This document shows positions 22,574-29,667 of a stretch of DNA of 64,000 nucleotides, piece after piece. The notes below the pieces were generated by a model. That model saw nothing but the letters and a program-made list of their open reading frames with translations. It searched no databases and had not been told where the DNA came from. A program made the translations under genes and the position numbers. Every line of letters begins with the position of its first letter. The stretch's first letter is position 1. Origin of the DNA: Streptomyces sp. NBC_00576 (GTDB lineage: Bacteria > Actinomycetota > Actinomycetes > Streptomycetales > Streptomycetaceae); contig NZ_CP107780.1 of NCBI RefSeq assembly GCF_036345175.1, forward strand, positions 10,416,001 to 10,480,000. The letters are read 5' to 3'.

Positions 22574-23539
22574 TCAGGACCCGGGCCCGGGATCCGGACG
22601 TACGGCGGACTCGATCCCGGCGCGTGCCGCTTCCAGCTGGGCGGCGAAGGCGATACCGAGGAACAGGGCGACGCCAGTGACGTTGGCCCACAGCAGCAGG
22701 GCGACGAACGCGGTGAGCGGCCCGTACACGGCTCCGAACGCATCGCTCTTGCTGACGTACAGCGACAGCAGCCAGGTGGCCGAGACCCACAGGACGAGAT
22801 GGACCGCGCTGCCGAACGCGAGCCAGGTGTAGCCCGGTTGGCTGCGGCGCGGCGACCAGCGGAAGATCACGGCGGAGGCGATCCACGCCAGCGCCAGTCC
22901 CACCGGGACTTCAAGGGCGCCCCACCAGCGGTCGTTGCCGCCGGCGGAGCCCAGGGTCCGCGCGACGGCGTCTCCGACCGCCTCACCGCCCACGAGCACC
23001 ACGAACCCGAGCACCATGGGCAGGCCGCCCGCCATCGACAGCAGCAGCGCACGACCGTACTTACTGGCGAAGGGGCGGTCGCGCTCGATGCCGTAGATGC
23101 GGTTGGCACCTCGCTCGATCTGGCTCATCGCCGACGTGAGGTTCAGTACGGCGAAGGCGAGCCCCAGCCACAGTGCGAGGGTGCTCCAGACACCACCCTG
23201 GGCGCTGCGCCGCGTCCCGGCGAACGCCTCGTCGAGCACGCCGGCGCCGGCACCGGGGACGATGTCGCCGAGAGCACCTTCGACGACCCGGCCCACCGAC
23301 TCGGTGTCCACGGACGTGGCAAGGCCCACCAGAGCCAGGCTGAGGGGAACCAGTCCGAGCACGATCTGGAATGCCAGGGCACGTGCGTTGGTGAAGCCGT
23401 CGGCGTAGCGGAAGCGGGCGAACGAGTCCATCAGTAGCGGGACGCCGCCGTAGCGCCGCAGTGCGGTGAACGCCTCGTCCCCGGAGAGCTCCTCTCCGAT
23501 CATGTCCCTGGTCTGCGGGACGTGGACGGCGGTTCCCAT
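22574..23539 (-). CDS. YihY/BrkB-family membrane protein
   Basis: A 321-residue integral membrane protein with six helices, including ARALAFQIVLGLVPLSLALV, WSTLALWLGLAFAVLNLTSA, ALLLSMAGGLPMVLGFVVLV and YGPLTAFVALLLWANVTGVA. The family motif around RGANRIYGIERDRPFASKYG is present. BrkB/YihY proteins were once called ribonuclease BN, but their role is undefined; virulence-factor or envelope functions have been suggested. The ATG at 23539 is preceded by GGAGGG at a rather long 14 bases. It diverges from a catalase fragment. Confidence 0.9.
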   Translation of the reverse strand: MGTAVHVPQTRDMIGEELSGDEAFTALRRYGGVPLLMDSFARFRYADGFTNARALAFQIVLGLVPLSLALVGLATSVDTESVGRVVEGALGDIVPGAGAGVLDEAFAGTRRSAQGGVWSTLALWLGLAFAVLNLTSAMSQIERGANRIYGIERDRPFASKYGRALLLSMAGGLPMVLGFVVLVGGEAVGDAVARTLGSAGGNDRWWGALEVPVGLALAWIASAVIFRWSPRRSQPGYTWLAFGSAVHLVLWVSATWLLSLYVSKSDAFGAVYGPLTAFVALLLWANVTGVALFLGIAFAAQLEAARAGIESAVRPDPGPGS

Positions 23540-23672
23540 CGCGTACCGGTTCCCTCCACTTGACCGGGGCCCGACCCCCGCGTATGCCCTGTTGGCCTGC
23601 CTGCGAACGGCCGGTTCACCGGCCGTCACCGTTGGACGTTCCGCATGAGACTACCGATCGAGGTGACTCCGA

Positions 23673-23698
23673 GGTCCTGCCGGGTACCCGGCAGGACC
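23673..23698. terminator. 26-bp perfect palindrome (bidirectional terminator or operator)
   Basis: GGTCCTGCCGGGT is followed directly by its reverse complement ACCCGGCAGGACC, giving a 13-bp arm with no spacer. Located between the divergent brkB-like gene and the catalase remnant, it cannot terminate either complete gene. It may be a leftover terminator from a deleted neighbour or a regulator site. Confidence 0.5.
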
Positions 23699-23738
23699 AC
23701 CCCCGCCCGCTGCCGTGGGGACGAGCCCGAAGGAGTTC

Positions 23739-24019
23739 ATGATCATGGCGGACGTATCCAGTACCGGCCCCGCTCCCGGCGATGACGGGAGGGTGCTCAC
23801 CAACCGGCAGGGCATCCGGTCCACGACAACCAGAACCAGCGCACGGTCGGTGCCCGGGGCCCCGCCACGCTGGAGAACTACCAGTTCCTGGAGAAGATCA
23901 GCCACTTCGACCGGGAGCGCATCCCCGAGCGTGTCGTGCACGCCCGGGGCGTCCTGGCATACGGCTATTTCGAGGCTTACGGCAGCTGGGGCGACGAACG
24001 GCACGTCGTGACGCGGTAA
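23739..24019 (+). pseudogene. Catalase gene fragment (N-terminal about 90 codons, frameshifted)
   Basis: The ATG at 23739 has AGGAG upstream and begins MIMADVSSTGPAPGDDGRVL, then TNRQG. One base appears missing near 23815, after which the next frame gives HPVHDNQNQRTVGARGPATL, then ENYQFLEKISHFDRERIPER, then VVHARGVLAYGYFEAYG. This is the conserved catalase start, including the family V-H-A-R-G motif with the haem-pocket His. The frame then diverges (SWGDERHVVTR) and stops at 24019. The remaining 80 per cent of a catalase is absent, so this is a dead remnant. Confidence 0.85.
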
Positions 24020-24206
24020 GGACCCGAGCGGCAGGATCTGCAATATGCGCGATGCGCTCATTTGTGATGATATCGATCCAGAGGTGCATATCTGAGCTTA
24101 CGTGTGGGTGCCCGGGGAACTCGGGGCCTGTCACAGCCGCTGCAGCCTCCCGGTGGGGGACCGCACTCCCGGGACGGAAGGCATTGAGGCCCTCAAGGAG
24201 TTGACC

Positions 24207-25397
24207 GTGAGTATCTGCATCGGAGTGGAAGAAGAGTTCCACGTTCTGGAGGTAGAGAGCGGCCTGCTCGTGCCGCGTGCCGATCCGGTCCTTCGACGGC
24301 TGCCTCGGCGGACCTTCACCAGTGAACTTCACCGGTCCATCGTGGAATCGAACAGCGGGGTGCACGCGTCCCTGCACGACCTGTACGCCGATCTCGCCGG
24401 AACGAGACAGCGGCTCGACGCGGCCGCCGCCTCGCTGGGGCTCGCCGCGGTGGCCGCGGGTACGGCGCCCCTCGCACCCGCCTCCTCCGGCCCCCCCACC
24501 GCAGAGGCGCGCTATCGCCACATGGTCGAGGAATACCGTCAGGTCGCCGACGAGCAGCTCATCTGCGGAGCCCAGGTCCACGTGGACATACCCGACCGCG
24601 ACACCGCGGTACGGGTGATGTGCGAGGTCTCGCCCTGGCTGCCCGTGCTCCTGGCGCTGTCCGCCAGCTCACCGTTCTGGCAGGGCACCGACACCGGCTA
24701 CGCGAGCTGGCGCACGATGCTCTGGCAGCGCTGGCCCACCGCCGGCCCGATCGGCTGCTTCCCGAGCGCGACCGAGTACGACGCCGCGGTGCGCGACCTG
24801 GTCCGGGCCGGGATCATCAGCGACGCCGGGATGATCTATTACGACATACGTCCCTCCGCGCATCTACGCACCCTGGAACTGCGGATCTGCGACGCCTGCC
24901 CGCGTGCGGAGACCGTCGTGCTCATCGCCGGACTGTTCCGCGCACTGGTGACCGAGGCCCGTGAGCGGCTGCGCCAGGACGACGCGCCCTGCCCGGGCCG
25001 ACACGAGTGGCTGCGCGGCGCCGCCTGGCGGGCCGCACGATCCGGCCTGGAGGGCACCCTGGTGGACCCCGCGACGCACCGGGAACTGCCCGCGCCGCAG
25101 GTCGTCCGGAAGCTGCTGACACGGCTGCGCCCCGCACTCGAGGCCCACGGGGACTGGCCGACCGTGAGGGCGCTGACGGACGAGGCCCTCGCCGAGGGCA
25201 GCGCCGCCGCCCGGATACGGCGTGCGGCGCAGGAAGAGGATCTACTGGCCTGTGTCGACCTGCTGATCGCCGAAACCCGCGGCGAACGCAGAAACCGCAC
25301 GTCACCATCGCTCGGCCGCGTCGACCCTCCGAACGTCGGCGCGGACGTGCAAGGCCCGCCGTTCGGCTCCGGGGCACCGGAGGTCATCGGCCGCTGA
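24207..25397 (+). CDS. YbdK-type carboxylate-amine ligase (glutamate-cysteine ligase 2 family)
   Basis: A 396-residue ATP-dependent ligase of the GCS2/YbdK family. It opens with CIGVEEEFHVLEVESG (the E-E-E/F metal-binding motif). LHRSIVESNSGVHASLHDLY, ICGAQVHVDIPDRDTAVRVM and YYDIRPSAHLRTLELRICDA carry the conserved Glu, His, Arg and acidic residues. Such enzymes join the gamma-carboxyl of glutamate to an amine. The GTG at 24207 has AAGGAG six bases upstream, which decides this start over upstream in-frame codons. About 200 bases downstream come an amidotransferase and a peptidase, which together suggest a small peptide pathway. The substrate is unproven. Confidence 0.88.
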   Translation: MSICIGVEEEFHVLEVESGLLVPRADPVLRRLPRRTFTSELHRSIVESNSGVHASLHDLYADLAGTRQRLDAAAASLGLAAVAAGTAPLAPASSGPPTAEARYRHMVEEYRQVADEQLICGAQVHVDIPDRDTAVRVMCEVSPWLPVLLALSASSPFWQGTDTGYASWRTMLWQRWPTAGPIGCFPSATEYDAAVRDLVRAGIISDAGMIYYDIRPSAHLRTLELRICDACPRAETVVLIAGLFRALVTEARERLRQDDAPCPGRHEWLRGAAWRAARSGLEGTLVDPATHRELPAPQVVRKLLTRLRPALEAHGDWPTVRALTDEALAEGSAAARIRRAAQEEDLLACVDLLIAETRGERRNRTSPSLGRVDPPNVGADVQGPPFGSGAPEVIGR

Positions 25398-25593
25398 CAT
25401 GCCAGTGAACGTCATGAGGCCGGCACAGCCCGTGGTCACCACGGCTGCCGTACCACGCCCTGTCTCTCACCCATCTGGTCAGGAGATGTTTCGTCATGTC
25501 CAGCGACATCGCCCTAATCGTGCGCCGAAAACGCGCCCCGGCCCTTGCGTCGCGTCGCGCGGCCGCCGGTGTACGGAAGGGAGGCGGTAAGTC

Positions 25594-27378
25594 ATGTGCG
25601 GTCTGAGCGGGGAGATCCGCTTCGACGGCCGGCGACCCGACCTCGCCGCCGTCGAGCGTATGAGCGACAGGCTGGCCGCCCGCGGCCCCGACGGACAGGG
25701 CATCCGGACGCGGGGCGCGGTCGCACTGGGGCATCGCCGCCTGAAGATCATCGATCTGTCGGAACACGGAGCACAGCCGATGACCGACGTCCGGGGACAG
25801 CTCACCGGCGTCTTCAACGGCTGCGTGTACAACTACCAGGAGCTGCGCGAAGAGCTCCGAGAGCTGGGTCACCGCTTCGAGTCGACGTCCGACACCGAGG
25901 TGGTGCTGAAGGGCTACCAGCAGTGGGGAACCGCCTGCGTCGAACACTTCTACGGCATGTTCGCCTTCGCCATCGTGGAGCACCGCACCGGCCGGCTGGT
26001 CCTGGGCCGTGACCGGCTCGGGATCAAGCCCCTGTATCTGGCACGGACGCCGGGGCGGCTGCGGTTCGCCTCCTCGCTGCCGGCCCTTCTCGCCGCCGGG
26101 GACGTGGACACCTCCCTCGATCCGGTGGCCCTTCACCAGTACCTGAGCTGGCACGCCACGGTGGCGGCGCCGCGCACCGTCCTCAACGGCGTCCGCAAGC
26201 TGCCACCGGCCACCGTGCGAGTCGTGGAGCCGGACGGCACCCAGAGCGACCACTGCTACTGGCAGCCGTCCTACACACGGCGGCCCGAGTACGCCGACAT
26301 GGCCCCGGACGAATGGCGCGACGCGGTGCTGGAGGCGCTGCGCACCGCCGTACGCCGTCGGACGGTCTCCGACGTGCCGGTCGGCGTCCTGCTCTCCGGC
26401 GGACTGGACTCCAGCCTGGTCGTCGCGTTGCTGGCCGACGAGGGTCAGCATGACCTGAGGACGTTCAGCGTGGGATTCGAGGCCGAGGGCGGAGAGGAGG
26501 GGGACGAGTTCCGGTACTCGGATCTGGTGGCCCGGGAGTTCAACACCGACCACCGTCGGCTGATGATTCCCTCCGGCCGTGTTTCGGCGGCCCTGGACGG
26601 GGCCGTCGCGGCGATGAGCGAGCCGATGACCAGCCATGACGCGGTCGCCTTCTACCTGTTGTCCGAGCAGGTGGCGAAGGAGGTGAAGGTCGTACAGAGC
26701 GGGCAGGGCGCGGACGAGGTGTTCGCCGGCTACCACTGGTACCCGGAGCTGGCGGAGGTCGCCCGTGAGGAGGAGCCGGAAAGGTACGCCGAGACGTACT
26801 TCGACCGGCCGCACGCCGACCTCGCCCGGATCCTGCAGCCCCACCTGCTGCCCCATGACGATGTCTCAGCCCGTTTCGTCAGGGAACACATGGCCGTGCC
26901 GGGCGCGGAGACGGCCCTGGACGCGGCCCTTCGGCTGGACACCCACGTCATGCTGGTCGACGATCCCGTCAAGCGCGTCGACAACATGACCATGGCCTGG
27001 GGCCTGGAGGCACGGGTGCCGTTCCTCGACCACGAACTGGTGGAACTGGCGGCGGCCTGCCCGCCGGAGCTCAAACTGGCCGACGGTGGCAAGGGCGTAC
27101 TGAAGGAGGCGGGCCGAAAGCTCCTGCCCCGGGAGATCGTCGACCGGCCCAAGGGCTACTTCCCGGTCCCGGCCGTCAAGCACATGGCGGGCCCCGTCCT
27201 GGACCGGGTGCGCGAGGCGCTCGAAGCACCCGAGGCGAAGAAACGCGGCGTCTTCCAGACGTCGTACGTGGCCGACCTCCTGGCGGCACCCGACGAGCAC
27301 CGGACCAAGCGCGGAGCCAACGCCCTGTGGCAGGTGGCTCTCCTGGAGATATGGCTGCAGACGCACGGAATCAAGTGA
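25594..27378 (+). CDS. Asparagine-synthase-family amidotransferase (N-acetylglutaminylglutamine-amide type)
   Basis: A 594-residue class II glutamine amidotransferase. Cys2 follows the initiator Met (MCGLSGEIRFDGRRPDL), with RGPDGQG and GHRRLKIIDLS in the glutaminase half. The synthetase half has the P-loop VGVLLSGGLDSSLVVALLAD, and QSGQGADEVFAGYHWYP follows. The body most resembles the trio amidotransferases that amidate a C-terminal carboxyl to make N-acetylglutaminylglutamine amide, an osmolyte, although the usual GNAT/ATP-grasp ligase and M42 peptidase partners are missing here. GGAGGCGG lies upstream of the ATG. A YbdK ligase precedes it and an S9 peptidase overlaps its end. Confidence 0.88.
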   Translation: MCGLSGEIRFDGRRPDLAAVERMSDRLAARGPDGQGIRTRGAVALGHRRLKIIDLSEHGAQPMTDVRGQLTGVFNGCVYNYQELREELRELGHRFESTSDTEVVLKGYQQWGTACVEHFYGMFAFAIVEHRTGRLVLGRDRLGIKPLYLARTPGRLRFASSLPALLAAGDVDTSLDPVALHQYLSWHATVAAPRTVLNGVRKLPPATVRVVEPDGTQSDHCYWQPSYTRRPEYADMAPDEWRDAVLEALRTAVRRRTVSDVPVGVLLSGGLDSSLVVALLADEGQHDLRTFSVGFEAEGGEEGDEFRYSDLVAREFNTDHRRLMIPSGRVSAALDGAVAAMSEPMTSHDAVAFYLLSEQVAKEVKVVQSGQGADEVFAGYHWYPELAEVAREEEPERYAETYFDRPHADLARILQPHLLPHDDVSARFVREHMAVPGAETALDAALRLDTHVMLVDDPVKRVDNMTMAWGLEARVPFLDHELVELAAACPPELKLADGGKGVLKEAGRKLLPREIVDRPKGYFPVPAVKHMAGPVLDRVREALEAPEAKKRGVFQTSYVADLLAAPDEHRTKRGANALWQVALLEIWLQTHGIK

Positions 27379-29588
27379 CCGACGAGCCGGGAACGCGGGC
27401 CGTGCCCACAGCGGCGGCCGCCCGGCCGTCAGCTGTGGCCCGCCCCGAGGCACCCGGCCTCGCCTCACCGGCTCCGGAACCGCCGGACGCGCGGTCGGCG
27501 GACACACACGAGCCTGCCGCCCCCGCGCCCGTCCCGGTGCCGTTGCCCGAGGCGGGAGGCCCGCGGGACGCCGTGACCCGGCTCCACGCACACGGCTGCT
27601 GGTACCCCTCCGCCAATGCCGACGGCACCGAGGCGGCCTTCATCTGCGACCGGGGAGGTGTCCCGCAGTTGTGGGCCGGGCCGGTGGACGGTGACGAGGT
27701 GCGGCTGCTCGACTCCTCCCCGGATCCCGTCAAGGAGGTGTCCTGGTCGCCGGACGGCCGCTGGATCGCGTACACCACCGCGCCGGGCGGCGGCGAGCTC
27801 ACCCGGGTGCTGTGTGTGCGGCCCGACGGCACCGGCCGCCGCCTCCTGGCCGGAGCGGACCCGGGCAGTTCCGCCTACCTGGGGTGCTGGACGCACGACG
27901 GGTCGACCGTCGCCGTCACCGTCGCCGCACCGACCGCCCCCGCCTACCTGGAGCGCACGGGATCCACCTCGGCGGACGCCGATCCCGCCGGTGCCCCGCT
28001 CCCACCCGACCGGGCTGACCGGGACGGCCGTGGGACGCTATTGGGCGGCGCCCGGTACCACACCGGGCAGCGGACGGCACCGCTGCCGGTCGACCTCAGG
28101 GCACCGCAGGCGCCGGCGGTCCGGTCCGGCGGCGGTCTGTCGGCCTACCTGATCGATCCCGACGGCCAGGCATCCCCGGCGCTCCTCGCCACGGAGACGC
28201 ATGCCGCCACGCTGCGGGTGTGCGACCTCAGCCGCGACGGAACACTCGCGTTGCTGCGCCGGGGACCGCGTGGACGGCGCGAGGCGGTCGTACGGCGCAC
28301 GGTCGACTCGGCGACGACCTGCACGGTGCCGGTAGCCGACGGGGACCCGTGGATCGGCCGGTTCTCCCCGGACGGGCTGACCCTCTGGCTGCGCAGCGAC
28401 GCCGACCGGGAGTACGCGGCGCTGCTCGCGGTCACTCTCGACGCCGACGGCGAGCCGCGCGAGAGGTCGGTCGTGGCACAGCGCGAGGACCAGGAACTGG
28501 AACTCCTGGCGATGGCCCACGACGGCCGCACAGCCGTGCTGGTGTGGAACGCACAGGGCGCCGGAGAACTCGAACTCGTCGAGACCTTCCCGGCGCGACA
28601 CGCCCCGGACGACACGGGGCCGGCGAGACCCGTCTCGCTGCCGCACGAGGTCGTCACGCGTGTGGTGGCTGCCGGACCGAGGCGCATGCTGCTCGCGCTG
28701 TCCGGTTCGCGACGCCGCCCGGGTGTGTGGTGGGCCCATGAAGGCGTGTCCCTGCTGCGCACCCGGTGGTCCTCCCGTGACGAGGACGCCGTACCGCCGG
28801 GCCGCCCACCTGTGACTCCGGTTCCCCAGCGCCTCACCGCACGGGACGGGCTGCCCCTGAGCGGCTGGTACTACAGGGCGCCGGGACGCGCCCCGGGCGA
28901 GCCGGCGCCCTGCGTGATCCATCTGCACGGCGGCCCGGAAGAGCAGGAACGCCCCGTTTTCAACCCGCTTTACCACGAACTGCTCGGCCGCGGGCTGGAC
29001 GTCTTCGCCCCCGACGTCCGCGGTTCCTCGGGGCACGGCAGGTCCTTCGTCGACGCCGACCTGGGCACCGGCCGCTTCGCCGCCCTGGACGACGTCGCGG
29101 ACTGCACGGCCCACGCGGTGACGGCGGGCCCCGCCGACCCGACCCGCCTGGCGGTCATGGGCCGCTCGTACGGCGGCTATCTGACGTTCGCCTCCCTCGT
29201 GTGGCATCCGGACCTCTTCCGCACCGGGGTCGCCGTCTGCGGCATGTCCGACCTCCTGACCTTCTTCGCCGGTACGGAGCCATGGCTCGCGGAGTCGGCG
29301 GCGCACAAGTACGGCCATCCCGAGCACGACCGCGCACTGCTGCGCGCACTCTCCCCGATGAGCCGCGTCGACGCACTGCGTGTCCCGCTGCTCGCCGTCC
29401 ACGGCGAACACGACACCAACGTGCCGCCGGGGGAGTCCGAGCAGTTCGTCAGGGCCGCCAGGGAACGTGGCATCCCCGCCGAACTGCTCGCCCTGCGCGA
29501 CGAGGGCCACGCCTTTCTCCGCGCGGACAACCGGCGACTGTTCCGCCGGGCCGCCGCGGACTGGCTGCAACGGCACCTCGGCAGCTGA
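27375..29588 (+). CDS. S9 prolyl-oligopeptidase-family peptidase
   Basis: A serine peptidase of about 737 residues. The N-terminus is Ala/Pro-rich and probably disordered, and no signal peptide is evident. A WD40/PD40 beta-propeller follows (ANADGTEAAFICDRGGVPQL, SWSPDGRWIAYTT, RFSPDGLTLWLRSD). The alpha/beta-hydrolase domain has oxyanion HLHGGPEEQ, nucleophile GRSYGGYL, Asp in HGEHDTNVPP and His in DEGHAFLRAD. The GTG at 27375 overlaps the amidotransferase stop by four bases (GTGA); an in-frame ATG at 27351 with GGAG very close upstream is the alternative. Coupling implies that it trims or degrades the peptide made by the upstream enzymes. Confidence 0.88.
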   Translation: MTDEPGTRAVPTAAAARPSAVARPEAPGLASPAPEPPDARSADTHEPAAPAPVPVPLPEAGGPRDAVTRLHAHGCWYPSANADGTEAAFICDRGGVPQLWAGPVDGDEVRLLDSSPDPVKEVSWSPDGRWIAYTTAPGGGELTRVLCVRPDGTGRRLLAGADPGSSAYLGCWTHDGSTVAVTVAAPTAPAYLERTGSTSADADPAGAPLPPDRADRDGRGTLLGGARYHTGQRTAPLPVDLRAPQAPAVRSGGGLSAYLIDPDGQASPALLATETHAATLRVCDLSRDGTLALLRRGPRGRREAVVRRTVDSATTCTVPVADGDPWIGRFSPDGLTLWLRSDADREYAALLAVTLDADGEPRERSVVAQREDQELELLAMAHDGRTAVLVWNAQGAGELELVETFPARHAPDDTGPARPVSLPHEVVTRVVAAGPRRMLLALSGSRRRPGVWWAHEGVSLLRTRWSSRDEDAVPPGRPPVTPVPQRLTARDGLPLSGWYYRAPGRAPGEPAPCVIHLHGGPEEQERPVFNPLYHELLGRGLDVFAPDVRGSSGHGRSFVDADLGTGRFAALDDVADCTAHAVTAGPADPTRLAVMGRSYGGYLTFASLVWHPDLFRTGVAVCGMSDLLTFFAGTEPWLAESAAHKYGHPEHDRALLRALSPMSRVDALRVPLLAVHGEHDTNVPPGESEQFVRAARERGIPAELLALRDEGHAFLRADNRRLFRRAAADWLQRHLGS

Positions 29589-29667
29589 CCGGGCGGGCAC
29601 GGCATGCCGGTTGTTCCGGCCGCTTCATGGCGTGAGCTTCTCCTGATGACCGGCGCGGGCCCCGGGC

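Noticed and set aside
25496..25606. A 36-codon frame (MSSDIALIVRRKRAPALASR...) ending inside the amidotransferase start
   Set aside because: AGGAG lies upstream, but the peptide is basic, low-complexity and unrecognised; a leader role is possible but not supportable.
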